This document shows, one piece after another, positions 17,086-26,435 of a stretch of DNA of 64,000 bases. Origin of the DNA: Bacillota bacterium (GTDB lineage Bacteria; Bacillota; UBA4882; UBA10575); NCBI GenBank assembly GCA_012735135.1, contig JAAYHY010000160.1, positions 1 to 64,000 of the forward strand, in the 5' to 3' direction. A program made the position numbers and the translations under genes. The notes beneath the pieces are model-generated. The model made no database searches. It was not told where the DNA came from and worked only from the letters and a program-made list of their open reading frames with translations. Numbering within the stretch: the first letter of the stretch is position 1; each line of letters begins with the position of its first letter.

Positions 17086-19657
17086 CTAGAGTTCAACCTT
17101 TTCCGCCTTGGCGCCATTACTTACCGCCCACTCTGATACATTGTTATACCAGTCTTTCGCTTTAATGCGGAAAAACCAGGTCGAACTAGTATCACTAATG
17201 TTAAACGTATAAGACGTGGTACTACCTGGGACTGTAACAGAAATTGGGTCTGTGAATTCTTCGTTATTTGCGATTTCAATAATGTAATATCCAAGATCAT
17301 TACATACAGTACCATTGGTATTTTTCGTCACTGGTTCCCATTCTATCCACACACACCTTATTCCGCCTGTAGCTGTAACTGAACCCGGAGCTTTTGGGAT
17401 TGTGGTATCTACAGGCGTCGCCGATGTCCAGTTCGGGTTGGAACGAAGTCCATAAACATCAACGCAGACAACTGCAAAAGAATACTCGACTCCCGCTTGC
17501 AAGCCATTTATGTAATAAACGTTATCGTCTTTATTGGTAATAGTGGCAACAGTGGCAGGATTATACTGTTCAGATAAAATTTCATACCGTGCAAAGTCTT
17601 CTGGCGGTGTATAGCTCCAAGAAATAGCTGAGATAAAATCGCCATCAGCAGTTTGGCTAAAAGTTACAGCGGGAGCGGGAATATCATGAGGGGCAACTGT
17701 ATCTAAAACCCGTTGGTTTAGTTCAAAATAGGGTCCTTCTACGCCAGGGATACTGATGGCTGCCACCCGGCAAAAAGCTGTGTTCCCATAAGCCATTTCA
17801 TAGGAATAGGTTGTAATACCTTCGGCCCGTGGAATGGTATTTTCTAAAAACCAGGTTACACCATTGGTTGAGCGATAAATCTTATAATGGCTTGGGTTAT
17901 CCTCTGAAGTAATGCGTAGTTCTACTGTTACCAATGACGGGCTTGCCGGGTTAAAGATAGGTGTCATCGTAACTTCAGGCCTTAATGGAGGGGTTGGATC
18001 GCCCGCGACAACTTCAACCTGGCAATACTCACTTTCTTGGCCAAAAACGTTATAGGCTGTTACCCGATAATAGTATGAAATGCCATTGTACAGACCCTGG
18101 TCAACAAATACCTTTTCCCCGTTGTTGGAGACAGTAGTAACAAGTTTGTAGTTGTAATTTTCTTCGTGCGATCTGTAAATCCGATACCCTGCCAGCCCAA
18201 CTACCGGCTCCGATCCGGATGGATTGTCGTTTTCTGTTACCTCAGGCCAAGTTAATCGAACGCAGGCCTGATTTAACTCGTAACTGTAAAATCCTTCTCC
18301 GGTAACAACCGGGGCTTTGGGAGGATATAAGTTCCCCGCAACTACACTTCCTACTTCAGACGAGGAAGAAGAATTACCGACCAAGTCAAAAGCAACTAAG
18401 CGGTATTGGTAAGTTTCTTTATTGGATAGATTACGATGAACAAAAGTATAAGGATTTTCTTCTTGCCTTTGAACAACCCCAATCAAAGTCCAATTTTCGG
18501 CTGTACTAGCCAGTCTTGTGTATACATTAATACCATGGAGGTCGGGTTCTTGTCCGCAGTTAAAAGTTAAAATGTTATCGATCGAATAATCGCTATTGAT
18601 TTGTGTATGAATAGAAACCCAAGTTGGTGTAGACGGTGGTGTATAATCGCCGATTTTAATTCCCATATGATTAGAGTACTCTGAATAGATAAAGTCACTA
18701 TCGACCGCCCGGACATTATAGTAATAATTGTCTCCACGGACAGTAGTATTGTCAGTAAATGAATAAGATTCGGGTTGAGGGTATTGTGCTTTTATTCTTC
18801 CGATTTCAATAAAGTTCAGCGGAGCATTTAAGGCCCGATAAATAACATACTCAGTTATTGTAGCAGAACCGCCACCTGATTCTTCCGTATTTTCGGTTAC
18901 TGCTGAAAAAACAACTTTAACGATCTGTTCATCAATAGCTTGCACAGATAATAATTCCGGTGCTTTCGGGATCGGCCCACCAGCAATTATTGTTCTCTCT
19001 TCGGATTGTTCTGATTCATTTCCCCATCTGTCAACTGCCGTAACTACAAAAGTATATTTGGCTCCTCTGGTTAGATTATTTAAGCGATAAATATTATTTC
19101 CGGCAGCAACTTGAGCAACAGAACTGCGCACTTTTGTCCCATTGTCACCGGTACTTACTTTATAAATTTTATAATAGAGCAAGTTTTCGAGCGGTGTTCC
19201 GTCCTGTCTGGTATCAACTTCATTCCATTCTAATTCGATCCAACAAGAATCGGAGCCTCCATCGTTTGCTCCTGTTTTAAGCGGGGAAGGGCCCCAGGTT
19301 GGCGCTGCTGGTGGCAGTGGAATTGCTTCACTGGCGATAAAACTAATCGGTGTACATTTATCAGAGTGAATACCCCTGGTATTCACGGCGCTGACTGTAT
19401 ACCAATACTTTTTTTCCCGATTTGCAAACTCATGTATGCATGATGTGGTTTTTCCATCGACTCTTTTTAGAAGTTCAAAGTTTTCCTTTTCATCCGGCCG
19501 ATACCACACACAATAATCAACCTTCGATCCCGTATCTGTCAATAACTTGTCCTCTTACAGAATATGTTTTTGACTTTTTCGAGCTTCCGCAGCCACATAA
19601 AAAAACAACAATGACTACCAAGATATAAATAAAGTATGTTTTTTTGTCCAGTAGCAT
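17086..19657 (-). pseudogene. Fibronectin type III repeat lipoprotein gene with a frameshift near its start
   Basis: A lipoprotein start (ATG at 19657, AAGGAGGG before it, lipobox VVFLCGCGSS) reads for 46 codons, ending in TYSVRGQVIDRYGIEG, and stops at 19517. The large downstream frame (17086-19542, 818 codons from a TTG) is shifted by one base and begins in the middle of a fibronectin-III domain. It holds about eight Fn3 domains, recognisable by recurring YYYRVTAYNxxGxES-like strands (for example YWYTVSAVNTRG, YQYRLVAFDLVG, YYYRVTAYNVFG). The N-terminal VRGQVID resembles the beginning of a carboxypeptidase-regulatory-like domain whose remainder is missing. A deletion plus frameshift seems to have joined the signal peptide to the Fn3 array out of frame. 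Intact homologues would be cell-surface proteins. Confidence 0.78.
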
Positions 19658-19833
19658 AAAAACCCTCCTTATGTTAAGTGTGCGTTAAGCTTTACCAATA
19701 TCAATATCGTATTATCCTTGTTGTTTCTTTAATCGGTTTCAGCTGAATACAAGGTATCTGAGGGTGTAGCTATGCTACTAATAAATTTATAAGAGCCTAT
19801 CCGCTGGAAAGGGAGTTTTTCAGTTGAATACGA

Positions 19834-20661
19834 TTACTTCTCTTCAATCGGTATATAGATCCGTTCGGAGAAAACGCGGCTTTGTTCCTGGTAGCATTCA
19901 AATTCAAAGCTGTCTCGCCGTTTATAGCTGCTCTCCCGGAGCCAGACTCGGTTAATATATTCCCATGTGCGGTGAATGGTATTGACAAAATTCGCATGGG
20001 TAGTATCAGGCGTTTTAAACAAGGCATAAAGCCCGCCGGTAATCTGTAATTCCTGGGTTCCCGCAAGATCTCCCTTAGCATTTTCGGTCGCGATCCCGAT
20101 GTAATACTCCAGCTTCTTCCCGGCCTCATTCCACATACTCACGCCGAAGTCTTCACAAACCCTGCCGCCCGACAAGCGCAGGGAAAGCTTTCTGGCATTG
20201 TATTTATTCCAAAAATTCGGCGGATAATCCTCATCGCTTTTGTAAACTGTCAAAGAAAGACCAGGGAGCGTGATGATTTCAGGCGTAACAGAAAACGGCC
20301 TTGTCTCAAAAGATAAGGGTTCATAAAGCTTCAGACTGTTTCGGACCGCTTTGTATTCCGTCGGTAGAATATGATACTCCGCCTTGAAAGCCCGCGTAAA
20401 ATTTTCTTTGGAATTAAATCCATACCTAAAGGCGATATCCGAAATATATTCATCGGTTTGGCAGATTCGTTTGGCAATTTCACTGAGCCGCCTTTTTCTT
20501 ATATAATCGGCGGGCGTTAGCCCCGACACTTCCTTGAACACCCGGAGGAAATGATATTCGGAGTAACCACAAGCCTTTGCGCAGGCCGCTAAATCAATTT
20601 CATTTGTTAAATTTTGCTCTATATAGGCTACAGCCCTGGCGATATGCTCTCTGTAATCCAT
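19834..20661 (-). CDS. AraC-family regulator with GyrI-like effector domain
   Basis: 275 residues. The N-terminal AraC double helix-turn-helix is complete: DLAACAKACGYSEYHFLRVFKEVSGLTPADYIRKRRLSEIAKRI and SDIAFRYGFNSKENFTRAFKAEYHILPTEYK. The C-terminal 150 residues form a GyrI/AraC effector-binding domain of the Rob/BltR kind (TRPFSVTPEIITLPGLSLTVYK ... LYALFKTPDTTHANFVNTIHRTWEYIN). Such proteins respond to small hydrophobic ligands and activate neighbours; the gene on its 5' side (20777-21682) is the obvious candidate. Confidence 0.9.
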   Translation of the reverse strand: MDYREHIARAVAYIEQNLTNEIDLAACAKACGYSEYHFLRVFKEVSGLTPADYIRKRRLSEIAKRICQTDEYISDIAFRYGFNSKENFTRAFKAEYHILPTEYKAVRNSLKLYEPLSFETRPFSVTPEIITLPGLSLTVYKSDEDYPPNFWNKYNARKLSLRLSGGRVCEDFGVSMWNEAGKKLEYYIGIATENAKGDLAGTQELQITGGLYALFKTPDTTHANFVNTIHRTWEYINRVWLRESSYKRRDSFEFECYQEQSRVFSERIYIPIEEK

Positions 20662-20719
20662 AAACTAAACACCCGCCTGAAGTAATGTGAGCTTCTTTTT
20701 CTCCTTACGGCGTCATGAT

Positions 20720-20761
20720 GACCAAGCTCCCTATGGATTTCAATCCTTAGGGCGCTTGGTC
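20720..20761 (+). repeat. Long imperfect hairpin
   Basis: GACCAAGC ... GCTTGGTC with inner CCCTA / TAGGG and GGATT / AATCC arms forms a 42-base hairpin upstream of the AraC gene. It is followed by CTTTTTCCC on the plus strand, where no gene ends, so it is either an attenuator-like element or a stray terminator from lost sequence. Confidence 0.5.
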
Positions 20762-20776
20762 CTTTTTCCCTTCTGT

Positions 20777-21682
20777 TTACATCAACTCCACCGCTGCCTT
20801 TTCGCAATCCTCCGCCGTTTTCAGTAATTCGGCAATAGCCCGCCTGTGTCTATCCACCGACAGATCCGTTGATTTTTTAAGTTCAAAAGCCTTTTGCCAA
20901 CTTTCAAACACTGTTTTGTATATCTCCGCCAGCTTGGTTATACCATATTTTGCAAAGAACTGCCAGGCATACCATTTTAATGCCGCATAGGTCCCTAAGT
21001 AATACTCCATATTCCAGGAACGATCCGGATTGAAATCATCCTCAAAATGTTTAATTAATGCAGGATACGCGGCAAGGCCCTGGGCGTTTTCGCACCATTC
21101 CCCGCCCTGCAAATGATTCTTTACCAATTCCAAACTGTCGGAAATTATCGCCTCCTGCGCTTTACCGGTTTTACCCGTAATGGTCAACACACTCAAAATC
21201 GGGATCTCTCTCTTTCCCAGCTGCGCATAGTCGATTTTATCTTCTGCTCCTGTTATGGAAAGAGTGGCCAGCTTTCGGGATCTGTCATCATAACCGGTGA
21301 CCAGTCCCCATTCGGGTACGCCGATGTCCCAACAGATAGCGGCAATTCCATTATCGATTGATTTTCTAATCATTTCAATGGCGGCCAAACGACGTTCTTC
21401 TTCAAGTTCTTCCTGTTCCCAGAGGCGCTCCACATAAGCACAGGAGAGCCCGGCGTTTTCCACCCATGGCTTTTGCTGATTAAAAGCCCAGATGCTGGTG
21501 GCGCTTGGACAAAGATCGGCGGCCACCCACATCCGGAAGGCAAACCCGCTAGTGGCCACAATATCCTCGGCATACTCGCGGTAAGGGCTGTTTTTCAGCG
21601 CGGCGGACAATGCTTTGGCAAAGGAAAAGAGATAACCAGTGGTGTCCATTACCCCTTCCCAGGTAATGTTTAGTTTTTTCAT
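20777..21682 (-). CDS. Conserved protein of unknown function, possibly papain-like fold
   Basis: 301 residues, start after AAAGGAGTGGG. No family is recognised with certainty. A segment AICWDIGVPEWGLVTGYDD (about 143-161) resembles the His-strand of peptidase C39/BtrH-like cysteine-peptidase folds (H-W-x-V-V-x-G-Y-D), but the usual His position is not obvious. A Cys lies earlier at ADLCPSATSIW (about 58). The C-terminal third is helical and hydrophilic. It sits between the AraC regulator and a remnant region, transcribed in the same direction as AraC. It may be an enzyme lacking its catalytic His or a ligand-binding relative. Confidence 0.65.
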   Translation of the reverse strand: MKKLNITWEGVMDTTGYLFSFAKALSAALKNSPYREYAEDIVATSGFAFRMWVAADLCPSATSIWAFNQQKPWVENAGLSCAYVERLWEQEELEEERRLAAIEMIRKSIDNGIAAICWDIGVPEWGLVTGYDDRSRKLATLSITGAEDKIDYAQLGKREIPILSVLTITGKTGKAQEAIISDSLELVKNHLQGGEWCENAQGLAAYPALIKHFEDDFNPDRSWNMEYYLGTYAALKWYAWQFFAKYGITKLAEIYKTVFESWQKAFELKKSTDLSVDRHRRAIAELLKTAEDCEKAAVELM

Positions 21683-21924
21683 CTTCCCACTCCTTTAATG
21701 ATTTTCTTACCTGGGAACAGTATATACCCCTTTTGTTTACGAGGATTGATAAAAATTGCTAGATCACTCATTTCAACTTCTCCGCTAACATGATGCGGCA
21801 GTCGATCCCAAATTTTTGGAAGAACGCGCGCAGATGGAGCAGCCCGATAAGGCAACAGCTTTACTGCCCGGATGGCTTCCGCCAAGCCCATCCCCTTGGC
21901 CAGGCCGGCGGCGATGGCGCACGA
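21683..21924 (-). pseudogene. Possible C-terminal gene remnant
   Basis: Directly upstream of the 301-residue protein gene, the minus-strand frame opens after a TAG at about 21925 with CAIAAGLAKGMGLAEAIRAV. This stretch is reminiscent of the C-terminal helix of ThiD/PfkB-like kinases (AxAAGLAxGxxLxEAI). The remainder, to the stop at 21679, is unlike any family I know. No start codon or ribosome binding site fits. A short decayed fragment is the best reading; coincidence is possible. Confidence 0.25.
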
Positions 21925-22017
21925 CTAAGAAGTAATGTTTCCATTTATCTGTTGCGGTCTGGTATAATTAACTTGTTGCCAAGGAGTTACGCAGTCAATG
22001 ATACCGGGAGGATAATA

Positions 22018-22452
22018 ATGGGTTTCTTACTCTTTGATCTTTTTCTTTTGGTGGTGGCCGTTTGGTCGATCTTTAGCGGTATAAACAAGATCCGCCGCCC
22101 GGTCCAGCTACTCAAAAGAAAAGGCCAAAAAAAGAAGAAAACGAACTCCCCGGAGGCATTTACGGAGCCATCCCGCCGGCGGATCTTGTTCACCAGAATA
22201 AGAGGGGCCGCCGATTTGCTCGTGGCGGTCTTGATCCTCGCCTCTCTCCGCTTCAGTATCGGCTGGCCGAAAAAGCCGGAAGTAACCTTGTTACTCGGTC
22301 GGGAGACCGGCCATTTGCCGTACGGACAGATCATTAACTCGTTTGTGGAGGAAAACAACATCCCGGCCATAGTGGTCGGGATCACCGCTCTTCGCCATCA
22401 ACGAGCGGCTTCAGATTCTCCCCCTTGCCCGGAAAAACGGGTAAAGCGGTAA
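22018..22452 (+). CDS. Small membrane protein of unknown function
   Basis: 144 residues from the ATG at 22018, which has GGGAGG nine bases upstream; a longer frame reaching 21790 has no support. One clear N-terminal membrane helix (GFLLFDLFLLVVAVWSIFSGI) is followed by a very basic cytoplasmic stretch (KRKGQKKKK) and a second moderately hydrophobic segment (ADLLVAVLILASLRFSI). The last 20 residues are rich in Arg, Pro and Ser, suggesting that the original C-terminus was lost to a frameshift. No homologue family recognised. Confidence 0.5.
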   Translation: MGFLLFDLFLLVVAVWSIFSGINKIRRPVQLLKRKGQKKKKTNSPEAFTEPSRRRILFTRIRGAADLLVAVLILASLRFSIGWPKKPEVTLLLGRETGHLPYGQIINSFVEENNIPAIVVGITALRHQRAASDSPPCPEKRVKR

Positions 22453-22572
22453 TCAGCATCGGCAACCAAAAATGATCTATCCTATGCATACGGTTAACGC
22501 AGAGCATTCGTGAAAATAAAGACTAACCGCAATTATTTTTCCGCAATAAATGCAAAAGAAGGAGGAGTAGGA

Positions 22573-23853
22573 ATGGATTTAAAGGAACGCGCAGCAAAGC
22601 TTCTTCATGATTTCAAAGGAGATGACTACGTTTTTGGCCTCGGTGTCTTGGATCAAGTTGGGGCGCTGGCCGCCGCTTATGGTGACAATGCTTTGACCAT
22701 CGGTAATACCACCTACCTCAAACCGGTAACCAACCGGATCGTGGCTTCCCTGGAAAAACACGGGGTGAAGCTGGCCGGTGGGCGGATTGTGCCTAATGCC
22801 GGTCCGAACTGTCCGCGGGAAGACGTATACCGGATTGAAAGTTATATTCTCCACTACAAGCCGGATTGTATCATCGCAATCGGCGGAGGAAGCACCTTGG
22901 ACGCGGCCAAAGCCGCCAATCTCCTGGCAACATTGGGCGAATACAATCCCGAAATTGATCCATATTTCGGCACCGGTTTGGTGAGCGCAGCTTTGCAAAA
23001 AACCGGCAAAAAACTCCTTCCCTTGATCGCGGTCCAAACCGCTGCCAGTTCCGGAGCGCATTTGACCAAATACTCAAATGTCACCGACCCCGTGGCCGGA
23101 CAAAAGAAACTCATCGTTGACGAAGCCATCATTCCAACCAAAGCGGTCTTTGACTACACCGTAACCGAAAGCATGCCATTGAAATTGACTGTTGACGGCG
23201 CCTTGGATGGGCTCGCCCATTGCTTGGAAGTCTTTTACGGAGTGAAACCGGACCAGTATAATCTGGTCAAGGAAATTGCCGAGGTCGCGATTGAGTTGAT
23301 TGTCAAATATACCGGCCGGGTAGTGCATAATCCCCATGACCATGAAGCCAGAGAAGCCCTTGGACTAGCCACCGACCTCGGCGGTTATGCGATCATGGTT
23401 GGCGGGACCAACGGCGCCCACTTGACCAGTTTCTCTCTGGTTGATATTGCCAGCCACGGTCGGGCTTGTGGGATTATGAACCCATACTACACCGTCTTTT
23501 TCGCCCCGGTAATCGAGAAACAACTCCGTCTGGTCGGTGGGATCTTCCAGCGTGCCGGTTTTATCAATCAAGATCTTAATCAATTGCACGGTCGGGAACT
23601 GGGGATTGCTGTCGCCGAGGGGATGGTGGCCTTTAGTAAAAGTATCAACTCCCCCACCACCTTGGAAGAACTGCCCGGGTTCACCAATGAACATATCAAA
23701 CGGGCACTTGCCGCCGCCAAGGATCCCCAGCTTGACATGAAACTAAAGAATATGCCGGTTCCGTTAAACGCCGCCCTGGTCGATGAATACCTCGCTCCAA
23801 TATTAGCCGCCGCTCAAAACGGCGATTTCAGCCTAATCAAGAATATGAACTGA
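22573..23853 (+). CDS. Iron-containing alcohol dehydrogenase family protein
   Basis: 426 residues from the ATG after AAGGAGGAG. The N-terminal dinucleotide domain has CIIAIGGGSTLDAAKAA, the GGGS motif that binds NAD(P). The metal-binding half has VDGALDGLAHCLEVFYG (Asp and His ligands), a central GTNGAHLTSFSLVDIASHGRA and AIPx-like MNPYYTVFF. It is predicted to oxidise or reduce short alcohols/aldehydes or diols with a divalent metal, likely Fe(II). The paired His residues around 290-310 look intact. It stands alone on the plus strand. Confidence 0.88.
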   Translation: MDLKERAAKLLHDFKGDDYVFGLGVLDQVGALAAAYGDNALTIGNTTYLKPVTNRIVASLEKHGVKLAGGRIVPNAGPNCPREDVYRIESYILHYKPDCIIAIGGGSTLDAAKAANLLATLGEYNPEIDPYFGTGLVSAALQKTGKKLLPLIAVQTAASSGAHLTKYSNVTDPVAGQKKLIVDEAIIPTKAVFDYTVTESMPLKLTVDGALDGLAHCLEVFYGVKPDQYNLVKEIAEVAIELIVKYTGRVVHNPHDHEAREALGLATDLGGYAIMVGGTNGAHLTSFSLVDIASHGRACGIMNPYYTVFFAPVIEKQLRLVGGIFQRAGFINQDLNQLHGRELGIAVAEGMVAFSKSINSPTTLEELPGFTNEHIKRALAAAKDPQLDMKLKNMPVPLNAALVDEYLAPILAAAQNGDFSLIKNMN

Positions 23854-24199
23854 AGCGGATTGGCGCTCACCTTTACCTGTTCCCCTTACCGATCCGGCCG
23901 GCCGAATTAAGGCGGCATTAAAGAGTTCAAGTTTTGGGTTTAGCCTTGATACGGTTATTACCGAAAAGCTACGGTCGTATCCGCAAGCAAAAACGATGTT
24001 TGTTATCGAGTATTTTATCACCAGAGGATTTAAACAAGGGCTCCGTTCTTTTTTCACGAAAAAACAATTATCCAGAGTTCTTCGTGATGCAGGCGTAGAA
24101 AACGACACTACACCCGCAGAAATTCCATATATCCAATGGCTTTGCCTTTTTCGATGCTACTGGGAGCATGTATTAGGCAAAAGACAGTCCCGATCGTAG
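23854..24199 (+). pseudogene. Open gene-like fragment of unknown origin
   Basis: A plus-strand frame stays open for about 115 codons right after the ADH stop. It reads as natural protein (for example DPAGRIKAALKSSSFGFSLD, FFTKKQLSRVLRDAG) but has no plausible start; the only ATG (23996) lacks a ribosome binding site. It ends six bases before the converging radical SAM gene. Probably a 5'-truncated gene remnant; family not recognised. Confidence 0.3.
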
Positions 24200-24204
24200 T
24201 GCCT

Positions 24205-25068
24205 TTACCACAAAGTCAACTGCGTCGTCTTTTGTTCGAACTGCCGTAAATAGCGGAACACCTGATCCGTTCCCCAGAGGATCCGGTGTTTTTCGCACAC
24301 GGAGCGGAGGACCTCCATCAGCCGTCCATTGTTCGGACTTGTACAGACATAGGAGTTTCCGTAATACTTGATATACCTCGCTTTCATCCCGGGAAAGTGG
24401 GCATCAAGTTGTTGATAGAAGTATTCCCGGTTCCCCTCCCTCAGCGTCACCCCAAAGCCAAAACAGAGGATCGCATGGACCTTGGCCCGAATGCAATAAT
24501 CCAGTAATCCGTAGAGATTTTCCTCCGTATCGTTGATGAACGGCAGGATGGGCGAGATCCAAACCACCGTCGGAATCCCTTCGTCGCGCATAATCTCAAG
24601 CACTTTAAAACGTTCAAAGGTGGTGGCCACCTTCGGTTCGATCACCCGGCACAAATCCTCGTCATAGGTGGTCAAGGTCATTTGCACCACGCACTTGGTC
24701 CGGGCCTGAATACGCTTGAGCAGATCCAGATCCCGCAGGATCCGTGGGGATTTGGTCTGAATCGCCAGGCCAAACCCATACCTTTCGATCAGCTCCAGGC
24801 ATTGCCGAGTAAGTCCCAGTTCTTCCTCCAAATGTAGATAAGGATCGCTCATCGCCCCGGTCGCGATTATACAGGGCTTCCGGCGGCGGCGCAGTTGCGC
24901 TTCAAGGATTCTGGGGGCGTCCTTTTTGACCTCAATCTCTTCAAAGTCGTGGTTCATCTGGTAACATTTACTCCGGCTGTCACAGTAAATACAACCGTGG
25001 GTGCAGCCCCGGTAGAGATTCATATTGTTGCTTGGCGATAAAATTGTCTTATACTCCTTATAATGCAT
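24205..25068 (-). CDS. SPL-family radical SAM protein
   Basis: About 287 residues. The radical-SAM cluster motif is the CxxxCxxC in YRGCTHGCIYCDSRS near residue 22-35. IIATGAMSDPYLHLEEE, WISPILPFINDT and LCFGFGVTLREGNREYFYQQLD are typical of the Rv2578c/SplB-like group of unknown activity. No DNA photoproduct lyase-specific C-terminal Cys motif is evident, so substrate and reaction remain open. The ATG at 25068 follows AGGTAG, which forms the stop of the upstream acetyltransferase gene, so the two are co-translated. Confidence 0.85.
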   Translation of the reverse strand: MHYKEYKTILSPSNNMNLYRGCTHGCIYCDSRSKCYQMNHDFEEIEVKKDAPRILEAQLRRRRKPCIIATGAMSDPYLHLEEELGLTRQCLELIERYGFGLAIQTKSPRILRDLDLLKRIQARTKCVVQMTLTTYDEDLCRVIEPKVATTFERFKVLEIMRDEGIPTVVWISPILPFINDTEENLYGLLDYCIRAKVHAILCFGFGVTLREGNREYFYQQLDAHFPGMKARYIKYYGNSYVCTSPNNGRLMEVLRSVCEKHRILWGTDQVFRYLRQFEQKTTQLTLW

Positions 25069-25074
25069 CTCCAA

Positions 25075-25821
25075 CTACCTGCAAACCAGTTTTTTCAGCT
25101 GCCCTTCGTTCAACAACTGGACAGTTTGGAACTTGCCTTTGTAGAAAACTGCCCAATTGTTAAAAACACCGGGCACGGCTTTGGCTTTCTCCAGGGTATC
25201 AACTTCAACCAGGGTAAGAGGGATTTTATTCTCCGTGCAAAAGAGTTGCGCTTGTTCAAGACAATTGACGATAAAGGGGCATTGCTTCCCGTAATAAATA
25301 ATCAACTCTTCCCGGTCGATCCCTTGCTTACGGGCGCTCTCGGCAAAAGCAGGCTTCCTGCCGTCGAAGGAGAGCGCCAGGAGCTCATAATCGTCAATCC
25401 TGTCGACAACCGTAAAGCCGTACTTTTCCAGATATTTCTTATCTGAAAGATAAGGCTTCTTTTTCTTGGAACTCAGCACACAAACTCCAGATTTGCCTTG
25501 CCGCTTCGCCTCTTCGATACAGTAGGTCAGAAGTTCCCGCCCGTAGCCTTTATTCTTGAAGCTCCCCGCCACCCAGAAGCAATAAATAAAAAGGTATTTC
25601 TCACCAACCACCGGGACCCATGCCTTCTCCAAGGGCGCAAACTCGATAAAAACCTTTCCTTGAGCATCAAGTTTGCGAAAGACATGCCCTTCCGGGATTC
25701 GCTCCGCCAGCCAGGACCGCTTGGCTTCCACGCCAAGCCGATGCTTCTTATCCGCCAGGGCGCAGCATAAATGTTCCTGAGCCAGGTTGTCCATGGTCAG
25801 ATTAATAAACTGTTCACTCAT
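25075..25821 (-). CDS. GNAT acetyltransferase with YoaP-type thioredoxin-like C-terminus
   Basis: About 248 residues. The N-terminal GNAT domain includes CFWVAGSFKNKGYGRELLTYCIEEAKRQGKSGVCVL (acetyl-CoA motif with KGYGREL). The C-terminal YoaP-like domain includes IIYYGKQCPFIVNCLEQAQ, a thioredoxin-fold Cys region, and ends WAVFYKGKFQTVQLLNEGQLKKL. The ATG at 25821 has GAGGAGG six bases upstream. It forms an operon with the downstream SPL-type radical SAM gene. The substrate is not deducible. Confidence 0.85.
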   Translation of the reverse strand: MSEQFINLTMDNLAQEHLCCALADKKHRLGVEAKRSWLAERIPEGHVFRKLDAQGKVFIEFAPLEKAWVPVVGEKYLFIYCFWVAGSFKNKGYGRELLTYCIEEAKRQGKSGVCVLSSKKKKPYLSDKKYLEKYGFTVVDRIDDYELLALSFDGRKPAFAESARKQGIDREELIIYYGKQCPFIVNCLEQAQLFCTENKIPLTLVEVDTLEKAKAVPGVFNNWAVFYKGKFQTVQLLNEGQLKKLVCR

Positions 25822-25952
25822 GCTCATCCTCCTCGGTTCTATTCGGATAAACATTTAGGGCGAGGACCGGTAGGTTTAATCAGAACACCGGTGAATTATT
25901 ACAAAGTAATTATAGCGGTTTAACCTGACAACTTAGTGTCATATTATATTTA

Positions 25953-26291
25953 TTAATAAGGTGGCATTACTTTTGTTGGATCTCCGAACAAGAGAGGAAT
26001 TTGCGTATCATCCAAATATATACTGCCAAAACCCGCTAAATTATAGCTAAAATCATAAACTTTTCCATCGTTCTTCATAACTCCGACTATGGTAACATAT
26101 TCGTACAAATAAACATAGTTTATCTCTACTCCTTCAACAATTATTGCCCGATTCAGAAACATATTTTTTAACTCTTCATCGGTGATTGATATTTCTTCCC
26201 CTTCAAATTGTTTTGGTATATACGACTTAATATAATAAACTCCAGTTATGTTCAGTGTAAGATTATCATTTAACTGCAATACATCTTTCAA
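25953..26291 (-). CDS. Hypothetical protein, probably N-terminally truncated
   Basis: 112 codons from a TTG with no ribosome binding site. The open frame runs a few codons further upstream without ATG. The sequence is beta-rich with aromatic residues (YVYLYEYVTIVGVMKNDGKVYDFSYNLAGFGSIYLDD) and ends in PTKVMPPY. It may be the C-terminal part of a secreted or surface protein. No family recognised. It lies between the acetyltransferase gene and a barrel remnant. Confidence 0.4.
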   Translation of the reverse strand: MKDVLQLNDNLTLNITGVYYIKSYIPKQFEGEEISITDEELKNMFLNRAIIVEGVEINYVYLYEYVTIVGVMKNDGKVYDFSYNLAGFGSIYLDDTQIPLLFGDPTKVMPPY

Positions 26292-26336
26292 TGGGCACTT
26301 TGACCGGATACCTGAGGGAAATTATGACCACCATAC

Positions 26337-26383
26337 AAAAAAGCAGGCCGCCGCAAATCAGGTCAATGACTTGCGCGGCCCGC
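26337..26383 (-). terminator. Terminator after the beta-barrel remnant
   Basis: On the minus strand GCGGGCCGCGCAA pairs with TTGCGGCGGCCTGC (one or two mismatches) and is followed by TTTTTTG, about 50 bases downstream of the barrel gene's stop. Confidence 0.65.
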
Positions 26384-26435
26384 TGAACCGGGAACCCGTG
26401 GACATTTTTTGCACAATTGCCCGGCGGGTTTGATT

